64,000 nucleotides of DNA. Source: Bicyclus anynana. Taxonomy: Eukaryota > Arthropoda > Insecta > Lepidoptera > Nymphalidae. The stretch's first letter is position 1. Each line of letters opens with the position of its first letter. The notes under the pieces are model-generated. The model saw only the letters and a list, made by a program, of their open reading frames with translations. It was not told the DNA's origin and searched no databases. Shown here one piece after another: positions 21,456-34,700 of this stretch. The position numbers were made by a program, and so were the translations under genes. The stretch covers positions 5,253,362 through 5,317,361 of the forward strand of contig NC_069105.1 of NCBI RefSeq assembly GCF_947172395.1, in the 5' to 3' direction.

Positions 21456-22789
21456 GGAATGTAGGGAAGGTACCTCAAAAAAAATTAAGATTGACCGGGC
21501 TCGCTAGTTTACTAAAAAAATCTGGATAGGTATATTAATATCAGCCGGCTCTTTACTCTTTTTATTCAAATACATTAAAGTATGAGCAACACAATGATGT
21601 TGTTAAATTCAATCAACTTCTTTACTTAACTTCTTTATGACATTAAAATACAGGTAGGTATACAAAACATACATGTCATAAGATTTAAATCTATGTATTA
21701 CATAATAATCAAAGAAAACAACCTAAATGAAGAAGTTAATAAATAATTATTTAATAATATTATATTACCGTTTTCGTCATTTACCTATTTACACAATTTT
21801 ATTATTTAAGCGTTTATTTATATATATTTTTTTTTAATTATGCCTTTAGAATACAAAATATTAATTAAACTTTATAAAAATAATAGCCCACCAGTTGCGA
21901 GGCTTTTTTTCCTAGTCGTCATAATTAAGAGTGTGCAATATGTAATTTGGTGGTTACAAATGGTTCTGGATCTCAGATTCTGGAAAAGTTAGGAGCCTGA
22001 TATATGGGTAAATGATATTTCAAAGTGTTAGCTTCGTTATGACTATACAAAATACACAATTTGTAAAACTTTTCTCGATAGTTTATTTTTTGAAAAATAC
22101 ATGTTTTGCTCACATTTTGCTTTTGATCTCAGGAAAAGTAAACTTTTTTTCTTAAATTTTTGTTTGGTATAGAAAATTAGGTATATATCTTGAACATGGC
22201 CATTTTGTTTCTCGTTATGTTGTTTAATTTACTTGCAATTAGGTAAAAATGGTTTTAGCGCTCACGTCATAAAATTTGCGTCGCGCGTCAATCGCTCTGT
22301 GCTTTTCACTCACGTGAAACTCATAATTCGGCGTCTCGTTTGCGTATCGAATTTTATCCATATCTCCTAAGCTCCTGAGCGATGCTCTTGCGACGGATCT
22401 TCAGATCAAAATTCAGAAGTTTCGGAACAAACTTTGCTGACACACGTCTCATGCCCAAAACATCCGAAAAATTGCATTAAGGTAATTTTTTGATTTTCAA
22501 AACAATTTACTTCACAACTTCTACGATATCTTTTGTTGTTAATGTGCTAGGTGCGTCCAGAGGGAGGTTCGTCTTTGGCATCTTCTCGGTCATCTTGGAA
22601 ACAACATTTAACATTTGTTTTACTTAAAGCAGACTTAGCATACGCCATTGTCAACATTTCAAAAGTTTTAGAGTAGGTACTTGATTCCATTTTTCACACA
22701 AAATTTGATTTAAATTGTTTGCTCCACTTTTTTATAATAATAGAAAATCGCCGAGCACAGCAGTAGGTATACCTGTTACCTTTTTATCT
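21456..22789. other. No gene recognised
   Basis: AT-rich between the LINE copy and an interspersed repeat; no supported feature. Confidence 0.5.
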
Positions 22790-23229
22790 GTCAAAAACAA
22801 ACTAAGTATGTATCAAATATATATTTGAAACTCTAAACATAAGTCGCGAACTTTTTTGTAGAACTTTTAAAGGTACATAAAGCCTTCATACATTGATTTC
22901 AATTTTACACAATGGTTAAGGCAGCGCATGCGATTAAGTCTGTTTAAGAGGAGTTTCATCCAACCTGTATGACAAAAACTGTGATAACTCTGCTAATATA
23001 TGTGATTACCAATATAAAATAGCATATAGCACTCCTCGATAACGTAGCATTCTACTGGTGAATGAATTTTTGAAATCGGATCAGTAGTTCCGAAGATTAC
23101 CCCATTTAAAGAATGTTACAAACTTACAAACTTTACCTCTTTATAATATTAGTATAGATAGATATAGATAAATTTAAATTTATTATACTGTTAATTCTTA
23201 GTTTTAATTTAATTATTAATATGTAAAAA

Positions 23230-23737
23230 TAGCCTAATTACATAACATGGGAGGTAAATAAAACTGGTTTTTGTTTTTTACTTTTTTACATTACCTGTAT
23301 TTTTTTTGATATGATCTTTAAGATTAATCTAAAGTAATTTTAATGTAATTTGATAACTTGAATTACTCTACCATGTGTAGTAATAAAGTAAATTTCAACA
23401 CGAGATTTTGCCTATAATAGTCCAAGCGGCTACCGCCATAAGAGTGGTTATCCGGTATCAGTACAACAACAGATTTGGTTACTTGATATATCAGGTGAAT
23501 AATAAACCATTGGTCTGGTAGCCTTAGTAATAGTACCTGGTACTTAGTAGTAACGGGTTCACATTTTTAGCTGAATATAATTTTGATATAATTTTTCTGT
23601 AAAATTGATGTGCACAGCATAAGAAAATATTAAAATTTTGGTTTTGCAAATAAAATTGCTCTGGCACCTCAGTACATTAATCATAACTCTGTCAGACCAA
23701 GATTAAACGAGTCCTTTACTGCTATTATTTTATAGAA
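23230..23737. other. SP-A 3' flank, partly duplicated downstream of SP-B
   Basis: The bases 'gaggtaaataaaactggttt' and 'tactctaccatgtgtagtaa' match 31,555-31,680 behind SP-B, so the duplicated segment extends past the stop codons. Confidence 0.65.
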
Positions 23738-26700
23738 TCAGTTGTCCAAGTATCTGTGGATCCAGTCCCAGTACTTCTCCACGTCCGTGAACAGGGTGTA
23801 GCTCTGAGTGCACGGCTCTCCCGGGGGTCGCACGGTGCGGGACAGGATGCCCTTCACCTGCCAGGAGCCTGTCACCTTTCTATCCTGTCCTGTACTATCC
23901 TGTACCTTGTCGGGGGTGAACACCTGCAAATGACCAGTTTGTGACTTTTATGAGACTTTCAGAAAATCAAAATTATCATCACATCTGATTGACTTGACAT
24001 CTACATTTCACGTCGACAAGCACATGGCAGGACATGGTCGTCGCACACGATGCCATGCGTTGCTTCGTTATTGGCGATGGTGTATCACTTAACATCAGGT
24101 GTACTGTATGCAACTGTATTACCAACTACTTCAGTAATCAAAACGTACATTTTGTTACTCAGTATGTAAGATGTTAATAAAAGCTTCGTTAGAAAAAACA
24201 TCTGGGACAATTGTGGTAGTTTTCAGTATCACTATGTTATGGTCCAGAGAATTACTGCCATCTGAATGGTCCTTTAAATTATACTACAAAAACGATTACA
24301 TTATTATCAGCAGCATAGCTGCCAGGTAGGTATTAGAAAATGGTGTAAAGTCTCCACACCAGTTTAAGTCATCGATTGACGATTTTAAAAAAGTTCTTAA
24401 CTCGCGTTTTCAAGCCAGAATTTGGACATCGTAGTAATTCCATAAATTTTCCTTACCAGGAAAGCGATACCGCCATCACCTTCGCATGTCGATGCTCCTG
24501 GAAACAGTTCAAAAATATTTAATTAACTGATAGCGCTATGTTGGAAGGATCACGGACTTCCAAACACCATGGACTCGAGCCACTTGCATCCACCAGATCC
24601 CTGTAACTCGCTTAATGTCATCGGTCCATCAAGTAGGGGTTCGACCAACTGTGCATTCCGATGCGGGGTCGCCATTATCTTTGGGACCCCTGCGTCCGTC
24701 GGCTCGTCGATGACTTTGATTTGAGTCTGCGGATATCTTCATTTCTGATTCGATCACGCAAAGAAACTTCAAGCTTAGCTCGCTCCATCACACGCTGAGT
24801 GACTCTGAGCTTTCTTATCAGGTTCATAGTTAGCGCTCAAGTCTCGGATCTGGAGGTATGACTGGCAACACGCACGCATATGGTTTACTATTATTATTAG
24901 AAATATATTATGGTAATTGTTACCATCTCCGAGGTATCCCGCGCAGAAGGTGTGTCCGTTCAGTCGCCGCTTGTACAGCACGGGGTCGCGCTGGATGCAG
25001 TCGTGGTCGGACACCAGCGGCAGGTTGGCTTGCAGCAGACTCTCCAGTTGCTGGTCGTCATCGTCGTACCCCCACCCTACCATCTGGAATGCCGATTTAT
25101 AAATTTATATACTTTGTTCATTTTTGATACTTCTGATAGTTACTGTACATGACTAACTGTCAATTTTTAAACTTTTACAATTTTATAACTGTAAACAGAT
25201 TGTAGTGCCTATGTAGATATACTATATAGGCACTATTCTTATCACACATCTATTCTTATTTACTTGCATGAAGGATTTTCACTTACAGCACCAGTAACGT
25301 TGCCCACAAGTGGGCCAGCGGCCGCGTTGGGCCACAGACACGCGGGCTGTATGTTAGAGCTGAACGGGACATCCTGCGCTAACCTCAGCAAAGAGAGCTG
25401 GTCGTCGTAGTCAGCTGACTTGTAATTTTTGGCAGTTATTATCTCCTTAACCTGAAAAAGACAGAAATCGCAGTTACGAACTCAGCACTGCCTGTCCCTG
25501 TCTAATACGATACTATGGATAAAGAACGATAGAGTCTAGAGATGAATTCAAAACTCACACTGTCGAGTTATAAGAACATCGTTACAAAATAGTCCTATTG
25601 CTGCACCGCTACATAGTCGATGTCCTTTGAACATGTACTAATGTGTGGTTTGGTTCGTCATTTCATATACGCATTGTGAGATTATGGAATAGCTCTGGCT
25701 GCTAGCTGGCTCTTGATAGCTTCTGTTTCCCCTGCCACTTAAAATATTTAATATTTAAGTCAAGAGCGAATAGAATCTTCTGGTGTAGGCAAGTACTTTT
25801 CACCAATGGGCTGCATGATATAGCTTACGCGGCGTGATTGCAGCTAAGCGCTTGCTTATTACAACAAATAAATAGTTAAAGAATCAATAAAAACAATAAT
25901 TATCCAGGACGACATTTCGCCCCAACTTTCACTTGTTACCTTAACCTTCGTCGTGATATTGTTATTTCTTGATTAAACTTCAGCGTGAGTGGCAAATTGT
26001 TTGAAATCGTGAGTATTTTAGATAGTGGCGTGGAAAAGGTACATAGCTGCTTTCAATTTAAGTTTTCATACATCATCATCATCATAATCAGTCGATGGAC
26101 GTCCACGGCTAGACATAGGCCTCCTGTAACCTTCAAACACCACGATTACATTATCGTAGGTAAATAGCGATAATTAGGTAAGCACTTTCGACGATCAAAA
26201 TAGGAATACTTTCTTGTTCGAAAACGATTATTTGAATGGAATCAGCTTTAAGGGCTCTCGATTACAAGCAAATTATTCCCAGGTGTATCAGAGAGGTTTT
26301 AGAAAATTTCCGTCTGTCACTATTACTATCGTATAATAGAGCACCTACCTTTCTCCATTCCACCTCCAAGATATTCTACTTCGGTCATATTCATAGATCC
26401 TATCCTAGTCGAATAACAGGTAACAGAGATGCACTTACGTTTCTCCGTTGTACATCCGGTCCGAAAGTGGCTGCGTGGTATATCCCGATCACTACCAATA
26501 CATCCTTTGGTTTTCTGTTTACAGTACAGTATCCAGCTGTGAAATTAATTAGACCACATGTCATCATCTACATCATCATAATCAGCCGATGGACGTCTAC
26601 TAATGGACAATGGACACAGGCAATTTTTTGGCTTATATGAAAAACTCACTTTAGAGTTTGGGCTTCTTGCTCATAGGAAACGGGATATGAAGTTCAAGGA

Positions 26701-29700
26701 TAATCCGACTCGCAACCTCGTGGTACAAAAGGCAGTTCTACAAAAATTAAATACCTACAGTTTACCTGTCAAGACAAAAGACTTCGAGATGAGGGTGCCT
26801 CCACAGTTGTATCGCAGACTGGTTCGTGTCTGAATGTCGTATATGGCAGCGAACCACGGCCAGTATCCGGCCTGTGCCGGCCCGTCCTCTATCCGCTCAC
26901 TGGTCACCATGCGGCGACCGCAGTTACGAAGGACATCAGCTTTTTCTGATCTTTGGATTTCTGCACGCTGGATTCAAAACAAAATTATATGAAAAAAACC
27001 TTATATTTTTATAATAATCTTTACATCACAATATACGTACAATTATATAGTTTTAAAATGTCTTAAGTTAACGAACCATTACTTATGTGCGTTAACTTTG
27101 ATCTCAATTCTCAACTGAGTCTAAAGACTTCGATCTCATCTAATCAGAAGATTTCGATCTCATCTGATCAGAAAACTTCAATCTCAATTCTCATCTGATC
27201 AAAAGACTTTGATCTCGTCTGACCAAAAATACCTATAAATTTACTTAGTGAAAGTCCGTGTTTCAGAATTTTGTGCTATGCACTTACCCATTGATATTTC
27301 TCCTGTTGTGGTGTTTTTCCGGTATTAGCGTATTTATCCACGAAACCCTGAAAATTCGATGTCTTTTTAATCATGAGTGTCTTAATGTTATCGTGATGAT
27401 TGGTGGCGATCTCACTTGGTAGTTGGGAGATTTACCAATTATTTTTTTTAGGTATCTTTCTACTCGGCATTATACTGGAACGCTAAATTGGAATTGCGTT
27501 TTGAATGGTTTGGAACTGGAACGTTAAAAACTAGCCTGTTAGTGTCGAGTGAAATCCTAAATTGAGTGGGGATTGAAACCCAAGCCCGCTTAGTTGAAAA
27601 CCACAGCATTGATAACTGCGTCAGTCAAGTCGTCATAACTTTTGTTGCGATTGCAACATTTACAAGTGAACTGTAAACGAACTTAAGTTTATCTGGCCGA
27701 CTGTGACGTGAATGTCATCCACGTGAATAGAAAGGAGTTCGGGTTGCCATGTTGTTTATATATAGAAAAGTACTTTATATTTTTTTTCCGAAATGGCAAC
27801 AATGTTTATTTTTCCTAAATGCCAGTCGATCTATCAACTACTTATAATAAAACTGTTATAAGACAAAGTCTGTAAATTGAAGATATTTGAAAATTTTAGT
27901 TGGAGGTCATAATTTAATCGATACTGAAGACAAATACATATTTTTTTAATTTTTTGTCTGTCTGTATGTATGTCTGTCTGTCTGGCAAAATTGGCAAATG
28001 TACTACTAGAAAAAATACTATAAATAATGTCAAATCAGTATGTAATTTAATATTTTTCAAAATTCTTTCCTTAGTGGGTTAAAAAGGGGCTGAAGTTATT
28101 TTAATATAAATCATTCATGTTTTGAGTTATAGTGTGGTAAAATGACTAGTGGCACTGGTGGTGGCAAAGGGTCACAAAGGTTACGATCTGGCGACTGGAG
28201 ATATAATTCTTTATGATAATTAGTAGAAAACAGTCGGTTGCATGTTCCTCCTAGCCACACTAAGTTCTATAATAAGTCATTTACACGTACATCAATTACT
28301 CTCTGGAATGGTCTTCCTTATGAAATACGTAATTCAAAGACTTTTTGGAACTTTTAAAAGTCGTTTATTCAAATATTACCTGACAAACTTACAGCCTTCA
28401 TAAAATGCGGCATGTCTGTCTATTACAGGCACTTGTACGAGAAAATGATACCTAAATAAAATACTCGGGTATTATAAATAGTGGCTCAGTATACAGCATT
28501 ATGTAATTTGTGGTTCACGGTGCTGGTTAACGATTTAGTTAATGTATTATTAATATTTAATCACCTACTACTAATTCGTGTTGTTGATCTTTTAAAAATA
28601 AAAAATGAATAAATTACAAAGCAACTGCAATTGTAATGATAGTTTGACGACCTCTCTCACGCAGTTATTTATAAATATTAATTGGTGGTGTTGTGTATAG
28701 ATGTGATGAGTTAGGGGACTAGATTAAAGTCCTAGAGGTCGTGGGGTCGATCCTTGCCCGCTCGGCTTTTGTTCTACATGTACATCATATAGGGCGATGG
28801 AGCAAGCTATGTTTGGAGTTTCTCTGCGTGATCGAATCAGAAATCAGAAGATCCGTAGAAGAACCAAATTCACGGACATATTGCAGGGAGTCGCTAAGCT
28901 GAAGTGGCAGTGGGCAAGGCACATAGTTCGAAGAGCCAATTGACGTTGGGGTCTCAAGGTGCTGGAGTGGTGACCCCGCACCGAAAAGCGCAGTGTTGGT
29001 GACCCCCTACTAGATGGACTGAGGACATTAAGCGCGTTGCAGGGAGGTCTATCGGCTGTTAATGATGGCGATACATCTTATATTGGATTTGTTTTATTAT
29101 TTTTTTAACCGACTTCCAAAAAGGAGGAGGTTCTACGTTCGGCTGTATGTATGTTTTTTTTTTTTTAAATATATGTAAACTCATTAGTATATTAAGCCAA
29201 GGTAGATAGATAATGAATACTATCTATCTTTGTATGCGACGCATTAGGAACAATTAACACGTTGCATGAGTGGTATCAAGAATTTGAGCAAAGTCAAAAG
29301 AAATAAGAAAAACAAAAATAAACACCCGATAGTTCATAAATCATAAACATTTATATAAGTATACAATAGAATCCACCCAAACACTGGAAAACACACATGC
29401 TCATCACAATTATTTTTCATTTATATGGGAATCGAACCCACGGCCTTTGCAGAACTGGTTACTGTCCAGTGCACCACTCACCCTTAAATTGAAAGTACCT
29501 AAATAAACTAAAAATAAAGTAATTTTTCCCACCACATCGGGCTCTGTGCAGTGTTCCACGTTGTCGATGGTGAGGCCTTTCACGTTGGGGTTGAGGCCTG
29601 GCACCTTTCCCCTCACTTCGAGACCGAGGCCTTCTTGCTGAGTTGAGAACCGTAGCGTAAAGATGTCACCATCACTCAAAGTTATTCTTGAGAACTGGTT

Positions 29701-30844
29701 ATTTTCCTAGAAAAAGTTCATTTAATTAAAATTACTCGTGCTAATATAATCTCCTCCTTTTTTAAAGAGAAGTGTAAAGAGGTCTTCATCGAGTTGGTTA
29801 TTGGATATTTTTTTACATCAAATTAAATATGTCACTAAATGTGATACTAATGGGTTGACTGAAAAAATTTAGTTTTGGAATTTTTTTTTAAACATTTTAC
29901 CGGTTTGGATAATATTATGGACAAATTCCATATTAATCGGAAGTATGAAGCTTAGAGAATAATGTAATAAACTATAGGCAAGTGTCAATGTATCAGATTG
30001 CTAAGTGACTTGGCGGCACGTCTTTGTCGGTACTTAACCAGGGCCGAAACCTACAGACAAGATCTATCAACGCCAATCACCTATTAGACTATAAAATCCA
30101 AATTTCACCTAAATTGCGAATCGAATCCACGGCCTGTGGGCTACAAAACAAAGGCATTGGAAACTGCTCCAAAGAGGTCATCAAACCTCAAGGTAAATTA
30201 TTAAGTAGGTATTTTCTGTTTTTTCCTCAACACTGTCTTATTAATAATATTGTGTTGGGTTTACCGATATTAAAATTAAAAACACAGAAAAATCTAGTAC
30301 TTTTTGTTATGTAGTTAATAAATTAAAACAAAAAAAAAATATTTAAATCGGTTCACAAATGACGGAATTATCGCTGGACATACATAAAAAAAAACAAACA
30401 TACTATACAGCCGAACGTAGAACATCCTCCTTTTTGGAAGTCGGTTAAAAAACATCATTACAATTATATTATTTTAAAGTAAAAAGTTATGCATAACAAA
30501 AAAATATACGCGTCGAATTAGTAAATAACTTTCTATCAGTTGTTTTGTCGATTGAAAATAGATTGATAGATACCTAATGATGAAATAGTTCTCACCGATT
30601 TAACTCCGAAAGTGATGTTAACTTCAGCATCGAACGAAAATTTGACAACGCTGTTCGCCGGAAAGCTCTTTTTAATATCCAGATTGTAGTCGGTGTATTC
30701 CTCCAGAGGCAAGCCAGGCTTTATCCATGCTGTGATGTCTTCCGTATTCTTGCAAGGGTATACCTTGACTGTAGAGCTGGCTATAGGCGACTGACTGTCA
30801 CATCGTAATATTACTACACATATAAACAACAACACTCGCTTCAT
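23738..30844 (-). CDS. SP-A: gd-like serine protease homologue, catalytically dead (9 exons, about 444 aa)
   Basis: Exons in transcript order: 30844-30596, 29706-29533, 27347-27288, 26967-26766, 26536-26439, 25451-25287, 25083-24924, 24497-24457, 23923-23738. All have GT-AG ends and phases matching SP-B to SP-D. A signal peptide (MKRVLLFICVVILRC) predicts secretion. Exons 1-3 form an N-terminal module (VYPCKNTEDITAW, DGDIFTLRFS, GFVDKYANTG) resembling gastrulation-defective-type proteases. Exons 4-9 form the trypsin fold (NCGRR, YWPWFAAIYD, CGGTLISKSFVLT, IQPACLWP, MVGWGYDD, FCAGYLGD, FTDVEKYWDWI). All three catalytic residues are replaced: His in AGYC (Tyr), Asp in YDDQLSLLRL (Gln), Ser in CEGDGGIAFL (Gly). 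It therefore cannot be a serine protease by the usual mechanism and is probably a regulatory homologue. The exon 2 donor is weak (GTGGGA, against GTAAGA in SP-B). SP-A is the closest relative of SP-B. Confidence 0.85.
24540..24845 (-). mobile_element. RTE-like LINE fossil in SP-A intron 7
   Basis: It matches the RTE tail (gattcgatcacgcaaagaaa; ttgggacccctgcgtccgtc) in minus orientation. A homologous fossil lies in the same intron of SP-B. Confidence 0.65.
26055..26140 (-). mobile_element. RTE-like LINE tail stubs
   Basis: A catcatcatcat tail followed by 'cagtcgatggacgtccacgg', the extreme 3' end of the RTE family. A second stub lies at 26560-26610 and a diverged one at 35781-35850. Confidence 0.5.
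27110..27235 (+). repeat. Minisatellite 'gatctcatctgatcagaaga' in SP-A intron 3
   Basis: Four to five imperfect units of about 27 bases (cttcgatctcatctgatcag). A homologous array lies in SP-B intron 3 at 38,165-38,285. Confidence 0.8.
28795..29075 (+). mobile_element. RTE-like LINE 3' fragment in SP-A intron 2
   Basis: The bases 'tttctctgcgtgatcgaatc', 'gctaagctgaagtggcagtg' and 'ctagatggactgaggacatt' match the RTE tail, plus orientation and degraded. Confidence 0.65.
29099..29152 (+). repeat. 'ttaaccgacttccaaaaaggagg' repeat end
   Basis: The left member of an inverted pair; the right member is at 30,393-30,449 (ctcctttttggaagtcggtt). Other copies: 2,358-2,400, 5,950-5,975, 42,690-42,735 and 61,565-61,614. 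Confidence 0.75.
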
Positions 30845-31791
30845 TACAGACGAAGTTTGGTCGAATTATAATTAAAGTTTAATTGATTTCAAAGTTGAAA
30901 ACTAATTATAAAAAATAAGAATGACTGTTTTTCAACAAATAAATTTTCTGACATACGAGTATATGCTAAGAGGTGAGTGCGTCCTTGGTCAAAGACGTGT
31001 AACGACTGATAAATGAATACAAGACAAACGTCGAGTATAATCGACACATACGGTTTGCTACGTCATACTAGTTTGAAGTTGCACGTTGACAACGTGTTTA
31101 TAAGTTTTAGTAGCTCGGCAGTTATGAGGATGGACAGATTTGGAAGGTTTGGGTTCGAGCTTGTGTTTAAATAACCGGAGAAAGCTGAAGCTGGAAGGGG
31201 CTTCCACATGTTTATGTTAAGGAAAGAGGAACTAAGCCGCTTAGTACGCGTTCAAGGGATATTGACAAGAAACATCGATCAATCAATTCCTGAACGCACT
31301 TTCCGAAACTTTACAAAATATAATATGTTGAATTTTGCCAAGTTAAATCTTTTTTACTATTTAGTATTTAGTGACACACCACTTATAGATATAAAAACCC
31401 CTATTTCAGGAAACATATTGTCCTTTTTTGAGAAACCCAATGTGGTTTTTATTATTGATCTTTTACAATAAATTAAATGAATCATTTTAGAATAATAAAT
31501 AAACGAAACATTTAAGTAAAGAACTACATTAACTATCTGATATTACATAAAATAAGAGGTAAATAAACTCCACTGGTTTTTGTTAAAATAACTGTATTGC
31601 TGATATAATCTTTAAGATTAACCTAAACTAATTATAATTTGATAATTTTAATTACTGTACCATGTGTAATTAATATTAGATATATTGACCATAATTCTAC
31701 AAGACCAAGATTAAGCGAGTCTTTTACTGCGACTTGCTAAGCGAGTGTTTTATTTTTCGGTTAACCCTTACTTATTATTTTTATCTACTTA

Positions 31792-34700
31792 TTATAAGTA
31801 TCTGTGGATCCAGTTCCAGTACTTCTCCACGTCCGTAAACAGGGCGTAGCTCTGAGTACATGGCTCTTCCGGTGATTGTTCGGAGTGGGACAGGATGCCC
31901 TTCACCTGCCAGGAGCCCGTCACCTTACTACCTTGTCCTGTACTGTCCTGTATCTTGTCCGGGGTGACCACCTGCCAACGACTTATTTGTGAATTGAGTT
32001 ATGAACTTCGAATGGAGTAATTTTTATGTGATTTTGGGGAATTTTGTCAAATTTTTTGTACAAAATTTAAAAATAATCAAAAATATCATTACATCTGCCA
32101 GAGACTTGACATCTATATATCATGGCCATGCGTCGAGCTTTGCTTTGTAATTGGCATTGGTGTTCCACTTAACATCAGGTGGACTGTATGCAAATGTAGG
32201 CAGTCCACCTTAATACAGTCCCATGAGTATTTAGTATTCAAAATATACCTACATTTCTTATCTTAATGCCTTTCAAATGACTCTCCCAGATCAGAGCAAC
32301 TAAGTACGATGGGGGAAAGCCACTGAAGTGAGGCTATAGGAACAGTAAGGCTTTCCTTGGTTGGATGCTAGGAGCACCTGGATCTTTACTCACGTCGTCG
32401 TTATTGAGTACTTCAAATTATATGCGAAGCTACTTTCAGTAGCTAGAGCTCAAAAAGGGTTGACTAAAAATAAATTAACTTCGTCAAAGCGGACTTAATA
32501 TTAAATTCCTCTAGTAAACCCTATTCAATTCTAGGTTCTGCACATGATTGGACTTTATTAATGGATTTGGATACGTATGAAAAACATATCGCTATTTCGA
32601 GATCTAGACCAGTCATTTGTCATTTTTCCAAACAAACTAAGCTAGTAAGTAGTACTTGTAGAGCTTACCGTGCCGTGGGAGACTAAAATTTTGTGGAATC
32701 ACAGTATAAAAGTGAATAAATATTATAATAATAATAATAAAGCCCTTTTATTTTCTCCTTATAACATTTACAATATTTTTTAGTAACAATAATTCCTTAA
32801 ATCTAGTGTTAGTATATTTAATATTTACAATAGGTATGTTAAAAAATATGTTTTTTTTTTTTTTTTTATAACAAAAGAGTATGAATGAATAAATATTATG
32901 ACCTAACAAATGTACTAACTAATGGCTATGCAGATAGTCTATACACCGTAGAAGTAGGTGCGATAATCCTATCAGCAAAATCTCTTTATAACTTGCCTAA
33001 AGTCTTCTTGGCCTCTCTAGAACTGCAGCAAGTTCTATATTAGAACAGGGATCAAAGCTGCTCTAGTAGGATCTTATCAAATTTCGCTAAGCGGGGAGAA
33101 CAACACGAGAGGAGAAGGGGAGTGGTTATTGATTTTTAAGGCATTTATTAACCCTACGTCCATTGGTCATAAGTCCAGGGACTTGAGTCCGCTGCTCGGA
33201 GTTTTTTTTCCCGCACATCCGCACGGTGAATCCATGAAATCCTAAGATATTCGTCTCTCCTCTTATTACTTAGTATTCAAAAATGTAGGTGAAGCTTCTT
33301 TGGACAAAGAATCTGGGACAATTATAGTTGTACTGTATAATTAATTAATACCACTATTCAGAATTGCGGTCCAGAGAAGTCAATTCCTGCCTGTTAAGTC
33401 ATCGATTGACGGTTTTAAAAGAATTCAAGCTAGAATTATGATATTGTTGTAAGAGCAAAGATAAACCCTTACCAGAAAAGCGATACCGCCGTCACCTTTG
33501 CATGGAGATGCTCCTGCAAATAGTTAAAAAATAATTAATTCAATGCTAGTTTATGCTATCTTGTAAGGACTTTCAAATACTACGGTCACGGTCTCGAGTC
33601 GCTTGCATCCAGCAGCTCCCTGTTACTTGCTTAATGTCGGTCCATCTACCAAAGGGTAAGGTAAATTTTGGGTTCGACCGAAATTGCGCTTACCTATGCG
33701 GGGCTGCCATTGGCCTCAGCGTCGATCGGCTCGATTCATAGTTAACGACCAAGTCTCGCATTTTTTTTAATTCTTTACAAGTTAGCACTTGACTACAATC
33801 TTACCTGATGGTAAGTGATGATGCAGTCTAAGATGGAAGCGGGCTAACTTGGCAACGTACCAGAACGCTAAATCGCTTGGCGGTACGTCTTTGCCGGTAG
33901 GGTGGTAACTAGCCACGGCCGAAGCCTCCCACCAGCCAGACCTGATTAAGATAATCTCAATCTGCCCAGCAGGATCTCCGTTTTGTAAATGCACCGTGCA
34001 TACCACTGCGCCACGAAGGCCGTCAAAATCCGTCATCCGTAGAAATCGCTGGCAACACGCACGCATATGTATTAGTAAAATGTATTTATTGGTGGTGATT
34101 GTTACCATCTCCGAGGTATCCCGCGCAGAAGGTGTGTTCGTTCAGTAGTCGCCCGTACACGGGGTCGCGCTGGATGCAGTCGTGGTCGGACACCAGCGGC
34201 AGGTTGGCTTGTTGCAGAATCGTCAGCTCCTCGTCGTCATCATCGTACCCCCACCCCACCATCTGCAGCACAGTCGTCTTCGTCGTTAGAAATTTTAGAA
34301 AGACGATTTTTACTAGCGCCAAAATAACGATTTTTCGACAGCTTAAGGTAAACTTTCTTACTATAATTATTATATAATATACTTATTAATATACGTATTA
34401 CTAGCGGACGCCCGCGACTTTCAACTACCCCTACGCTACCCCTACGCTAACCCAACGCTGCCCCTACGCTACCCCTACCCTACCCCTACGTTAACACTAC
34501 CCTACCCCTACGCTACCCCTACGCTACTCCTATACTAACTCTACGCTACCCCTACTCTACCTCTACTCTACACCTACCCTACCCCTATCCTACTTCTACC
34601 CTACCCCTACCCTACCCCTACCCTAGGCGTGACCAAGGGAAATATGGATTCATTTATATATATATATATAGATAATAAAAAATCATTTACTATATTTTGA

